From Candidatus Kuenenia stuttgartensis (lineage in GTDB: Bacteria; Planctomycetota; Planctomycetia; Planctomycetales; Planctomycetaceae), in contig CAMDRI010000026.1 in NCBI GenBank assembly GCA_945906725.1, forward strand, positions 1 through 43,809: 43,809 nt of DNA. The letters run 5' to 3'. The stretch's first letter is position 1. The number at the start of each line of letters is the position of its first letter. Both the position numbers and the translations under genes were made by a program. Shown in pieces: positions 8,057 to 16,321 of the stretch. The notes beneath the pieces are model-generated. The model was given only the letters and a program-made list of their open reading frames with translations, ran no database searches and was not told the origin of the DNA.

Positions 8057-9829
8057 CTACTTTGTCTCGGGTTCTGATTTGTCGGGCGTATCAGTTTTTG
8101 GCGGAGTTTTTTCGACTGGAGGTTTGTCCGATTCTGAGTCGGCCTTTTCCGGTTTGACAGGTTCTGATTTAGGTGCATCGGGGTCGTCCGGCTTCTTGGA
8201 TTCCTCCCCCGTCCCTTCCGTTGGTTCGGTAGTTGTCGGCTTCGACTCTGTCGTGTCGGTCTCAGCCGTCGCTTCCGATGGCGGCTTCAAATTCTCAGGA
8301 GTCGCTGCCAATCCCGGGACTGGAGTCGCGGAATTCGGCGGAGCTGCTTGTCCGGCATCCGGTATCGCAGTAGGCGGCTTATACAACGTCCAAACTCCAA
8401 GGATTGCCACATGAGCCAAATTGGGATCAGCCATCGCCGCCGCAGAACCAGATCCGCTCGTTCCCGATCCCGAACGTCCGGTTGCTCCGCCCGATACCGA
8501 TTTCCCAAAGCCCGAACTCGATCCGTCATTTTCGGCAAGACCCGTCGTGGCTGGTGCTGATACACCAGCGGCACCGGAGGATGGCTTGGACCCACCACCC
8601 AAGCCTGCCGCACCACCACCAAAGCCTGCCGCACCACCACCAGCCATGGGGCCACCGGCACCGCCGGAGGTATTCCCCGAATCCGAATACCACACCTGAT
8701 GCACACGAATGATCTCGACCGGGTACGGCGAGTCCATCAGTTCGGCCAGCAGGTCCGGCACCTTGCGATGATCCATCACCAGCTTGATGTAGAAGCCCCG
8801 TCGCTTGTACGGCTGATTTTCAACGAAGTCGATGTAGTGTTTGACATCAGGCTTTGTTCCCCCGCTGCCATCACTCGCGTTTCCATCAGCAGGACCGCCA
8901 GGGTTAGAACTAGCAGCACCCATGCCACTCATGCCAGACGAATTGGAGCCAGTACCACCTTCCGATGAAACGGCGAACTCTTCTGCCAAATTGATGTCAG
9001 CGGACTGCGTGCCGGATTCCGTCCGTGGTACATCTCCACCACCTCCAAAACCACTCGCACCCATCCCGCCCATCCCACCCATGTCACCACCGCCGCCGCC
9101 ACTCTGCATTCCACCAGATGTTGCCGCAGCAGCTTCGCCCGTGGACTTCGTGCCGCCAAACAACTGGATCTTGACCAACTGTTTGATGAACGCGTCCCCT
9201 TGCGAAATCCCGTTCGCATTCATTCGCCGAATCGCGTGTAGCAATTCCGTTTGCAGCCAGATGTCTTCTTGAGCATTCCAGATGTCCAAAAACGACGGTT
9301 CAAAATTCTCCGAACCCATCTTGCTTGACTGATGCAGATCCGCCATCGCGAATGCGATCTTGCGACGCTTGTCCGAGTCACGGAGGTTGGTGCCATCGTC
9401 CAGGGGATCCACAATTTCCCAAAGAGCACGGATCTGCGATTGGTAGCTCTGAGGATACTTGTAGAGAACTTGATCCCCTTTTTGCTCCTCCGTCAGGTTC
9501 TGGAAGTATCCAGCCTTTGCCATAATCGGAGCGATGTCTTTCGGCCAAGACATGCGCTCTTTCTGCTTCACCCACAGTTCCTGATTCGCGCGGATGTTGT
9601 GCTGACGTTGCTGTTCGTTGATGACGCTCAACCGCTGGGTCCAGGAGTCATTCGGGACTCCGGTTCCTGGCGGAATGCTGGTGAACGAGCCATCCAGTTT
9701 CTTCCAGCGTTCGTCGATCGCAGCGGCGAGATTCCCTTTGGTCATGAAGTAACCGGCCAGCGGCATGATCAAGACGACCAAAAACAGAATCCAAAACTTC
9801 TGAGCGAGAATCGGCTTGAGCTTATCCAT
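8057..9829 (-). CDS. Single-span Gly-rich membrane protein, PilO-like position
   Basis: A 590-residue protein with a short basic N-terminus, one transmembrane helix (about 12-30, FWILFLVVLIMPLAGYF) and a large extracytoplasmic part. Residues about 235-275, 300-330 and 390-470 are Gly/Ser/Met-rich low-complexity linkers, partly built from a 21-bp tandem repeat (8601-8642). Between them is a short beta-type domain (YIDFVENQPYKRRGFY then LVMDHRKVPDLL) that resembles the small ferredoxin-like domains of PilO/GspM only in size and position. The C-terminus is a Pro/Glu/Lys-rich tail. Upstream by 61 nt is the PilM-PilN fusion. Function is inferred as a pilus or secretion platform protein; no database family was recognised. 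Confidence 0.82.
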   Translation of the reverse strand: MDKLKPILAQKFWILFLVVLIMPLAGYFMTKGNLAAAIDERWKKLDGSFTSIPPGTGVPNDSWTQRLSVINEQQRQHNIRANQELWVKQKERMSWPKDIAPIMAKAGYFQNLTEEQKGDQVLYKYPQSYQSQIRALWEIVDPLDDGTNLRDSDKRRKIAFAMADLHQSSKMGSENFEPSFLDIWNAQEDIWLQTELLHAIRRMNANGISQGDAFIKQLVKIQLFGGTKSTGEAAAATSGGMQSGGGGGDMGGMGGMGASGFGGGGDVPRTESGTQSADINLAEEFAVSSEGGTGSNSSGMSGMGAASSNPGGPADGNASDGSGGTKPDVKHYIDFVENQPYKRRGFYIKLVMDHRKVPDLLAELMDSPYPVEIIRVHQVWYSDSGNTSGGAGGPMAGGGAAGFGGGAAGLGGGSKPSSGAAGVSAPATTGLAENDGSSSGFGKSVSGGATGRSGSGTSGSGSAAAMADPNLAHVAILGVWTLYKPPTAIPDAGQAAPPNSATPVPGLAATPENLKPPSEATAETDTTESKPTTTEPTEGTGEESKKPDDPDAPKSEPVKPEKADSESDKPPVEKTPPKTDTPDKSEPETK

Positions 9830-9890
9830 GGCAACCTCGATTTGGCTGAGTAATTCGCACAGTGATCTCGTGGTCAGATTCTCGAAAAGT

Positions 9891-12071
9891 CTACTTCGCG
9901 GGAACCGCTGGGGCGGTCGTCGTTGAGTTCGGCGATGCGGTTGGCGTCAATGGATTGACGGTCGGGGTGTTGTTTGTGGCATCCGCCGGAACCGCCGCCT
10001 CGGCTGCGACTGGCTTCAGGAAATCGACATCGGGGCGTTTGCTAACTACTGTCGGAATCCAGATGAATTGCATCGTGAATTCCGTCCGATCGATCACCTT
10101 CATTTCTTCAGTGTCCTTGTTCTGACCATCGACCCCACCCGATGTAGCTGTCGACGAAGGGAGTCCGCCGGCCTTGGGACGACCACCAAACTGTCCAGTA
10201 CCCGCTGCGCCACCGCCCTTGCTTGCCGCCGCACCTTTTTTCTTCCCCTTCGGATAATAATTGTATGGCTTTGCGGTATCTGATTTGAAGATCGCATGTG
10301 TGATCCCCAGTTTCCGAACAGGAACCGGTTTAAGCGTGCCTGGCTGCTGGACTTCAAACTTCTGGAAATTGCTCAGGACGTAGTTCTTTACGTAGGCTTG
10401 GCGCTGTTTGGTTTCGTCGTTTGGGTCGTTGCGAAAATGCTCGCCCGAAAGAGTAAAAATGTACCCAGCCTCGCTTGGCGGCGGTTTCTCTTGGTCCTGT
10501 TTCAGCATCGAGAGATAGGCGCCGCCTCCCTTTGTTTGAGTCTCTGTAAACCACTTTGAGACGTCGGCATTTTTCTTGGCCGTGACGCTCTTGATGTTGA
10601 CTCGATTCTTGAGCCATACATCGTTGATGTCCTGTTCGTTCCCCGTGTCACGCGGCAGGCATTCGTTGATCGCGCGATAAACTTCCAGCCACATTTCCCG
10701 CGTGTCGATCGCAGTCACCAGCTTTTCACCGTCCCCTTTGGCCGTCTCGAACTCGGTTTTGGCGTCAGAGAACTTTTTCTCATGGTCACCCTTCAGTTTA
10801 TTCAGGGCTGCGACCTTCTTCTCGACTTCACCGAATTTGGATTCGCTGACGGAGTTGGCCACGTTGCTGTAGCCCGCCGTGGACATCGCCAAACCGAACA
10901 GCAGGCTGGCGGCGGTGGCCACAGCCCACGGTTTCTTGCGGCGAATCTTACGAGCGGTCGCGATCTCCGCAGGCAGCAGCGTCGTGTGAATGCGAGTGAG
11001 TTTCAGAGCTTGCAGAGCCAAGCCATACGGCACCACGAAGCTGAGCACGTTTTCCTGGAACAGTGGGGCATTGAGCACCGTGTCCCCGACCAGCGCTTGG
11101 AAATTGTCGACTCGCTCGACTTCGTATTGCAGGTTCTGCTGCAAGAATTTTTGCAATCCGGCGAGCTTGAAGCCGTTGCCGGCTCCGACAATTTTCGTGA
11201 TTTTCGCGTCACGATTGACGCTAGAAAAATAACCGATCGAGCGTTGGATTTCCGAAACGTAGTCGTTGAACACTGGTCGCAGAGCTTGGAAGACGGCTCG
11301 CGGGTCGGGAGCTTTCGTCGCGTTGCACTTGAGATGCTCAGCCTTGGCGAACGTCAGCTTCATTTCTTTCGTCAGCGCGCGAGTGAAGTGGTTGCCGCCG
11401 ATTGGCACGTTACGAATCCAAATCTTGTTGCCGTTGGTGACCAGCAATGTCGTGTTGTCAGTGCCCATGTCGAGCACGATCATGTACTCGCCATCGTCCG
11501 TAAGATCCTGACCAGGGCGCAAGCCAATCTGGTCAAAACACAGGAAATTGTGCATCGCCAGCGGCGCGATCTGCACCAGTTCGACTTCCATTTTGTTGGT
11601 GACGTACGGTTTGATCGCGGAGTAGATGCCTTCCTTCTTCATCGCGAACAGGCCGACTTCGGCACCCAGCATGAAGCCGCTTTCCTCGATACCGCCGCCG
11701 AGCGTCTGGTAGTCCCAAATCACATCTTCCAAAGCGAACGGAATCTGCTGCTTGGCTTCGTATCGGACGATCTCGTCCACTCTGCTCGATTCAACGGGCG
11801 GAAGCTGAATGAATCGCGTCAGGGCCGACTGGCCGGGAACGCTGATCGCGATCAAGTCCCCTTTTGTCTCGTTGCGGGAGAGGAACGTACTGAGCGCGGT
11901 CTGAATCAATTCATCAGGCACTGCGTCAGGCTGGCTGAGAATCTTGGCGTGCGGGATGTAATCAAACGCGACGGCGATCACCTGATTGGCTGCGTCGGCG
12001 TAGCGTAGCCGCAGTGCCTTGAGGCCGGCCTGTCCGATATCAATGCCCCAAACGGACTGATTTTCCGCCAT
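9891..12071 (-). CDS. PilM-PilN fusion: type IV pilus / secretion platform protein
   Basis: A 726-residue protein starting at the ATG at 12071 with AGGG nine bases upstream; the open frame to 12296 is not protein-like. Residues 1-360 are an actin-like PilM ATPase domain with phosphate-binding segments WGIDIGQAGLKAL and VLDMGTDNTTLL, an adenosine motif VGAGNGFKLAGL, and the PilM-typical YEAKQQIPF region. A single transmembrane helix follows (about 380-398, AVATAASLLFGLAM), then a predicted coiled coil (about 405-450) and a periplasmic domain, as in PilN. In most bacteria these are two proteins; here they are one chain, like a GspL-type protein. A Gly/Ala-rich linker and a Pro/Thr-rich tail end it. 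First gene of a six-gene minus-strand run. Confidence 0.88.
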   Translation of the reverse strand: MAENQSVWGIDIGQAGLKALRLRYADAANQVIAVAFDYIPHAKILSQPDAVPDELIQTALSTFLSRNETKGDLIAISVPGQSALTRFIQLPPVESSRVDEIVRYEAKQQIPFALEDVIWDYQTLGGGIEESGFMLGAEVGLFAMKKEGIYSAIKPYVTNKMEVELVQIAPLAMHNFLCFDQIGLRPGQDLTDDGEYMIVLDMGTDNTTLLVTNGNKIWIRNVPIGGNHFTRALTKEMKLTFAKAEHLKCNATKAPDPRAVFQALRPVFNDYVSEIQRSIGYFSSVNRDAKITKIVGAGNGFKLAGLQKFLQQNLQYEVERVDNFQALVGDTVLNAPLFQENVLSFVVPYGLALQALKLTRIHTTLLPAEIATARKIRRKKPWAVATAASLLFGLAMSTAGYSNVANSVSESKFGEVEKKVAALNKLKGDHEKKFSDAKTEFETAKGDGEKLVTAIDTREMWLEVYRAINECLPRDTGNEQDINDVWLKNRVNIKSVTAKKNADVSKWFTETQTKGGGAYLSMLKQDQEKPPPSEAGYIFTLSGEHFRNDPNDETKQRQAYVKNYVLSNFQKFEVQQPGTLKPVPVRKLGITHAIFKSDTAKPYNYYPKGKKKGAAASKGGGAAGTGQFGGRPKAGGLPSSTATSGGVDGQNKDTEEMKVIDRTEFTMQFIWIPTVVSKRPDVDFLKPVAAEAAVPADATNNTPTVNPLTPTASPNSTTTAPAVPAK

Positions 12072-12214
12072 GGAAGTCACCCTGAAAAATCTAAGTGGTT
12101 TCGATCGCGATTTGACGTGTTCGTTCTGCCACGAAGTCTTGAAATGAATTCGAGTTCCGGGCGGTCCATCGCCGCCTAAACTTGAGTTTGACACGCAAAC
12201 GTCCAACCGGCGGC

Positions 12215-12244
12215 AGACTATCAGAGGCTTTTTCAAGCCGTCAA
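12215..12244 (-). promoter_or_regulatory. Candidate sigma70-type promoter for the pilMN cluster
   Basis: On the minus strand TTGACG and TAGTCT are spaced by 18 nt, about 140 bases before the pilMN start. The spacer contains a perfect 5-bp inverted repeat (GGCTT-GAAA-AAGCC), which could be an operator or chance. Planctomycete promoters are poorly defined, so this is tentative. Confidence 0.3.
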
Positions 12245-12395
12245 CCAAGAACGTTGTGCCGACTGGTGTTCCGCGCACAGCCGTCAGACACGGCACCCTC
12301 CCAGACGGTTCCCAAGAATTTCAAAATCGAACCTTGCTGGAAACCGCACCCGGACACTCTCATTTTCCTGCCGACCGTTTAACATCCCGGCCGAT

Positions 12396-12452
12396 GTGGA
12401 GCAGGTTTTCAACCTGTCCGTCCGGAAAAGGCAGGTTGAAAACCTGCCCCAC
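12396..12452. repeat. Inverted-repeat element upstream of GH38-like gene
   Basis: Arms 12396-12416 and 12432-12452 match at 20 of 21 positions and flank a 15-nt loop. Each arm is itself a near-palindrome around CAGGTT/AACCTG, so either arm can fold alone. It ends 18 bases before the chosen ATG (12471), so it would lie in the leader of the transcript. A diverged relative sits inside the same gene at 14063-14133. Confidence 0.9.
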
Positions 12453-12470
12453 GAGAGACCGCAAACTCCC

Positions 12471-15400
12471 ATGCTCAACGACGTTGTCATTCTGATTCCA
12501 TGTCACAGTTTGGAGGATTTCCCCACGGATTTGGGGGAAAAACCGGCCGAGGGGATACTCAATGCCTTCGCGGTCGCGTGGCATCCGTGGGTGCTGGCTC
12601 AGACCCGATCGCTCCCTGGCTGGCACCGGGCGGACAGTCCTCCGGAACCGTCTGCCGGCCGGCTGATTCTCGTCCCAACCGCCTGCGATGACCGATTGGA
12701 GTCCGATTGGATCGGTCGTCAGCGGAATGCCGGTTCGTTCGTCGTTTCCGGAATTCACAAGCGGGACGAGCTGCTGACTGAGGTTTTGGCGGCCGCTCGC
12801 GACTGGATTCCCCCGCAACAGTCGGCAGACGGTGGCATAACGCCGCTCGTCGGCGAGACTCCGAGCGGAACGGTTCCCTGTGCCGTCATCAACTCGCCGG
12901 AACAGCTCGATCCGGAACTCGTCGCTGACTTCCTCGCGCTGGGAACAACGCATTTGCTGGTGGAGTTGCTGTCTCGGCAAATGCACTACTTCGGTGAGAT
13001 CGACGAGATGCGTCTGCGGCGCGAAGCGGTCGAGGCGGCCGAAGCCTTGGTCGCCGGTCGTTTGGACGACGTGAGACAACGACTCGCGAACTGCTTTGAG
13101 GCGCTGCACGAAGCTCGCGAGCGGTTCTACCCGACGGACGCGTACTTGCTCGACATGTGCTTGCTGATACCGAGCATGGCCGACGACAAACTGCTGCCGC
13201 TACTGACTGACAGCAAACCGATGAGTTTCTTGATGACGGCTCGCGACGCCGATGAAATCTCGCGTGACAACCCCGAGATCGCCAAGCTGCTGCGTGAGGC
13301 AGTGCAGCGCGAGTCGGTTGAAATTCTTGGCGGCGAGTGGTCCGAGATGCCGTCCCCGTTGCTGCCGCTCGAATCGCTCCTGCATGACATCCGCCGCGGG
13401 CGAGCAACGTACCAACGACTCTTCCGCAAAGAGCCGACGACCTGGGCACGACGAAGATTCGGGCTGCATCCACTGCTGCCACAGATTCTTACAAAGTGTG
13501 GCTACTCGGCGGCGTGTCACTTCTTGCTCGACGACGGAATTTATCCGGACGCCGAAAACAGCAAGTTGCGCTGGGAAGGTTGCGACAACACGACCGTTGA
13601 TGCGATCTCGCGGTTGCCGCTCGCGGCCGACAGTGCGACCAGCTACTTGCGATTGCCGCAGCGGCTGGCCGAGTCGATGAACCAAGATCAAGGAGCCGGC
13701 TTGATCATCGCGCGCTGGCCTGACGTGCGCAGCCCGTTCTTTGCGGACCTGCTGCGCAGCGTGAAGTACTCTCCCGTGATCGGTCGCTTCGCGACATTTC
13801 GGGAGTTCTTCGAACGCACCGATGCGCCGATGCGGCACTCGCGCTACGAAGCGGGCGAGTACTTGGCTCCGTTCCTGACTCGCAGCGTTGCCGCACGCGA
13901 GGCCGATCCCATAAGCCGCTACGGAAATCATTTCGATCGACGCCGACGCTTCGATTCCGCCTTGTGGCTCCGCAGCATGGCGGCGGCTCTGCGCGGGCGA
14001 CGGCTGCACGAGATTGACTACTCAAATGCGGAACAACAGGTGGACGATGCCGGTCCCGACGTGGGGCAAGTTTCCAACGTGCCCGTTTCAGAGGGCACGA
14101 ATGTCACGACGGGGCACGTTGAAAACGTTCCCAACGAGAACGCCCTCTCCGAACTGGCGCAGTCCGGTCAGCGTGAACTCGCTCAAACGATTTTGCACGG
14201 CACGACCGAAAAAACGCCGGGCGTGTTGATCGTCAATCCGTTGTCGTTCACGCGGCGTGTGCCGGTCACTTGGCCCAGCGACGTTGCCTTGCCGGCACAC
14301 GGCGGTGCGGTGAAAGGCGTGTTCGAGAGTGAGTTTGCTCGTCAAACGCTTGTCGAAATTCCGGGTTGCGGATTCGTCTGGCTGCCAACCAAGAGCGGCG
14401 GACGAGCAGCGAAAGGAGCAGGCGACGAAAGCCTCAAGACGCCGCTCGTCGAGAACAACGTCCTTCGCAACGAATTCTTTGAAGTTCACATCAGCCCGGC
14501 GACCGGCGGCATCCAACGGCTGAAAGAGTACGGTCGCAAGCCCAATCGGTTGAGTCAGCAGTTAGCGTTTCGATTCCCTCGCGAGCGAGCGATCACCGTC
14601 ACTGACGATGACCGTGAGTTCGAGGAGAAGTCCTACTATTCCGACTCACGCTGTCAGAGCGTCGAGGTCATCAGCCGTGGCCCGTGGCTCGGCGAAGTGC
14701 GGACAACGGGCGAGATCTTCGATCAAAAAACTGATGCGGTGCTGGCGACTTTTCGCCAGACGTTTCGCCTGTGGCGAGGCCGCCGCGTGCTGGACATCGA
14801 CATCGAACTCGACTCGGTCAAGCTGCCCGACGGTGAGCCGTGGACGAATTACTTCGGCGTCCGCTGGGCGTGGCTGGATAGCACCGCCGCACTGACTCGA
14901 TCCGTCTTGGGAACGGCGCAGCCGGTCGGGCAGGACCGATTTGAAAGTCCGCACTACATCGAGATCGCCGACGACGACACGCGCACGACGATCATCACTC
15001 ACGGCCTGCCATTTCATCGCAAGATCGGGCGGCGGATGTGTGACTCGTTGCTGATTGTCGAAGGAGAGACTCGACGGCGGTTTCACTTTTCGATCGCGTT
15101 TGAGCAAGCTTACCCGCTGCAAGCAGCGATTGACGCGATGACTCCCGCCGTTGTGATCCCGACCGAGATTGGTCCGCCGCGCTGCGGCACGAAAGGCTGG
15201 TTCCTGCATGTCGATGCTCCGAACGTGCAGCTCACACGACTGACCGATTTGATGGACGAACCTCGCAGCGACGCTGCTGCCTGGGAAACTTTGGATTCGA
15301 TTTCCCTGCCAGTCGGCAGCGGCTACGCGGTGCGCTTGCAAGAAACCGAAGGGCGGCGACAGAGTGTTGCTCTGCGATGTTTCCGCACGCCGCTGTCGGT

Positions 15401-15563
15401 TCGGCTGCGGGATTTCACTGGCCGCACGACCGGTCAGCCGAGGATCGACGGCGACGTCGTGCGGTTGGAGATGTCCCCATTTGAAATCTCCGATCTGGAG
15501 TTGCGATTTGATCCGCCAAGCCCAGTTCCCCAAGAGTCCGCACCTCTGACCTCTGACCTCTGA
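12471..15563 (+). CDS. GH38-like (alpha-mannosidase-like) protein
   Basis: A 1030-residue protein from the ATG at 12471; the frame is open from 12396, but that part is only the repeat element. Residues about 1-480 resemble the N-terminal barrel of glycoside hydrolase families 38/57 (VEILGGEWSE, then FGLHPLLPQIL). The C-terminal half has the beta-sandwich features of GH38 enzymes (VLIVNPLSF; NVLRNEFFEVHI; GGIQRLKEYG). The canonical GH38 nucleophile context (a P-D-x-FG motif) is not seen: at residue 330 the FG is preceded by RRR. The HxHxD metal motif at the N-terminus is also not visible, so activity is doubtful or differs. Residues about 531-557 are encoded by an inverted-repeat element, lying between the two halves. 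The last codons and the stop come from a heptamer repeat. Cytidylate kinase follows 14 nt later. Confidence 0.75.
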   Translation: MLNDVVILIPCHSLEDFPTDLGEKPAEGILNAFAVAWHPWVLAQTRSLPGWHRADSPPEPSAGRLILVPTACDDRLESDWIGRQRNAGSFVVSGIHKRDELLTEVLAAARDWIPPQQSADGGITPLVGETPSGTVPCAVINSPEQLDPELVADFLALGTTHLLVELLSRQMHYFGEIDEMRLRREAVEAAEALVAGRLDDVRQRLANCFEALHEARERFYPTDAYLLDMCLLIPSMADDKLLPLLTDSKPMSFLMTARDADEISRDNPEIAKLLREAVQRESVEILGGEWSEMPSPLLPLESLLHDIRRGRATYQRLFRKEPTTWARRRFGLHPLLPQILTKCGYSAACHFLLDDGIYPDAENSKLRWEGCDNTTVDAISRLPLAADSATSYLRLPQRLAESMNQDQGAGLIIARWPDVRSPFFADLLRSVKYSPVIGRFATFREFFERTDAPMRHSRYEAGEYLAPFLTRSVAAREADPISRYGNHFDRRRRFDSALWLRSMAAALRGRRLHEIDYSNAEQQVDDAGPDVGQVSNVPVSEGTNVTTGHVENVPNENALSELAQSGQRELAQTILHGTTEKTPGVLIVNPLSFTRRVPVTWPSDVALPAHGGAVKGVFESEFARQTLVEIPGCGFVWLPTKSGGRAAKGAGDESLKTPLVENNVLRNEFFEVHISPATGGIQRLKEYGRKPNRLSQQLAFRFPRERAITVTDDDREFEEKSYYSDSRCQSVEVISRGPWLGEVRTTGEIFDQKTDAVLATFRQTFRLWRGRRVLDIDIELDSVKLPDGEPWTNYFGVRWAWLDSTAALTRSVLGTAQPVGQDRFESPHYIEIADDDTRTTIITHGLPFHRKIGRRMCDSLLIVEGETRRRFHFSIAFEQAYPLQAAIDAMTPAVVIPTEIGPPRCGTKGWFLHVDAPNVQLTRLTDLMDEPRSDAAAWETLDSISLPVGSGYAVRLQETEGRRQSVALRCFRTPLSVRLRDFTGRTTGQPRIDGDVVRLEMSPFEISDLELRFDPPSPVPQESAPLTSDL
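14063..14133. repeat. Inverted-repeat element inside the GH38-like coding region
   Basis: Arms 14063-14084 and 14112-14133 match at 18 of 22 positions as an inverted pair, with an inner GTGCCC/GGGCAC stem. They resemble the 12396-12452 element (TGGGGCA, TTTCCAAC, GTTGAAAAC cores). The element is read in frame without a stop, giving the low-complexity peptides VGQVSNVP and GHVENVP between the two domains. Confidence 0.85.
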
Positions 15564-15569
15564 CCTCTG
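15542..15569. repeat. Heptanucleotide tandem repeat (ACCTCTG x4)
   Basis: Four perfect 7-bp units span the end of the GH38-like gene. The gene's TGA stop (15561-15563) lies inside the repeat, and cytidylate kinase starts eight bases after it. The unit differs from the TGGTCAT heptamer at 1020 but has the same period. Confidence 0.93.
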
Positions 15570-15577
15570 GATTTCTG

Positions 15578-16243
15578 ATGATTGTGACCATCGACGGCCC
15601 CGCTGGATCGGGAAAGAGCACTGCGGCTCGCGGACTCGCGCAGCGGTTGCAGTTTGATTTTCTCGACACCGGAGCGATGTATCGCGCGGTGGCGTGGCAA
15701 TGCCTGCAACGTTCGATCGACTTGCACGACGAGTCGACAGTCGCCGCATGTGCCCACGCCATGCCGCTGCGACTGGAGCAACAGCACGTCTTCGTCGATG
15801 GCCGTGATGTGACTGCTGAGGTTCGCCACCCGGACATTTCTCGTGGCAGTTCGATCGTGGCATCAAACCCGGCTGTGCGCCGCGAACTGGCCGCTCGGCA
15901 GCGTGAATTCGCAAGTGGTCGCAACGTCGTCACCGAAGGCCGTGATCAAGGGACCGCCGTCTTCCCGAACGCGGAGTGCAAGTTTTACGTCACTGCGAAT
16001 GCCGAAGAACGAGCCGCTCGCCGACAGCGTGAATTGCATGAACGCCACGAGCAGACCGTGCCGCTCGACGACATTCTGACTCAGATTCGCGAGCGAGATG
16101 CCCGTGATAAAACCCGCGTCGTCGATCCACTCCGAGCCGCTGATGACGCGATCCGAGTGGATACGTCCGGCCTCACGCCCGAAACCGTAGTCGATCGCTT
16201 GGAATGTCTCGTGCGCGAACGAATGGATCGCGAAAAGTCGTAG
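15578..16243 (+). CDS. cmk: Cytidylate kinase
   Basis: A 221-residue (d)CMP kinase, which phosphorylates CMP and dCMP with ATP in pyrimidine salvage. The P-loop GPAGSGKST is at residues 7-15, followed by the CMP-binding stretch FLDTGAMYRAVA. The middle GRDVTAEVR, the RQREF helix, TEGRDQGTAVFP and the lid region with paired arginines are as in bacterial Cmk. The length is normal. The start lies directly after the heptamer repeat, with only a weak Shine-Dalgarno. The TAG stop (16241-16243) is part of the next inverted-repeat element (16239-16299). Confidence 0.96.
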   Translation: MIVTIDGPAGSGKSTAARGLAQRLQFDFLDTGAMYRAVAWQCLQRSIDLHDESTVAACAHAMPLRLEQQHVFVDGRDVTAEVRHPDISRGSSIVASNPAVRRELAARQREFASGRNVVTEGRDQGTAVFPNAECKFYVTANAEERAARRQRELHERHEQTVPLDDILTQIRERDARDKTRVVDPLRAADDAIRVDTSGLTPETVVDRLECLVRERMDREKS

Positions 16244-16299
16244 CTTGGTCGTCCTCGTCCGAGCCGATCGGACGCTCGGACGAGGGCGTCCAAGCTACG
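16239..16299. repeat. Inverted-repeat element overlapping the cmk stop
   Basis: Arms 16239-16264 and 16274-16299 match at 24 of 26 positions around a 9-nt loop, starting and ending with CGTAG/CTACG. There is no T-tract after the stem, so it is not a classic intrinsic terminator. The arm contributes the stop codon of cmk. Confidence 0.92.
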
Positions 16300-16321
16300 C
16301 ACGAAAACAGGAACCGCAATT

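Larger units (their letters stand above)
12072..12470. other. Divergent intergenic region between pilM-like and GH38-like genes
   Basis: About 400 bases separating divergent starts. It holds a candidate minus-strand promoter (12215-12244) and a strong inverted-repeat element (12396-12452). The reading frames that run through it from both sides do not look like protein. No RNA gene was recognised. Confidence 0.6.

Noticed and set aside
10782..12008. A 408-codon open frame opposite the PilM-PilN fusion
   Set aside because: It mirrors the codon bias of the real gene, and its translation shows no recognisable motif; the opposite strand has clear PilM features.
14646..15914. A 422-codon minus-strand open frame across the GH38-like gene and cmk
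   Set aside because: It overlaps two well-supported genes and its residues look random.
16239..16299. Inverted repeats interpreted as intrinsic terminators (also those at 19412-19472, 32887-32953 and 37277-37344)
   Set aside because: None is followed by a T-tract, some lie within coding sequence, and the arms recur elsewhere; they are better described as repeat elements.
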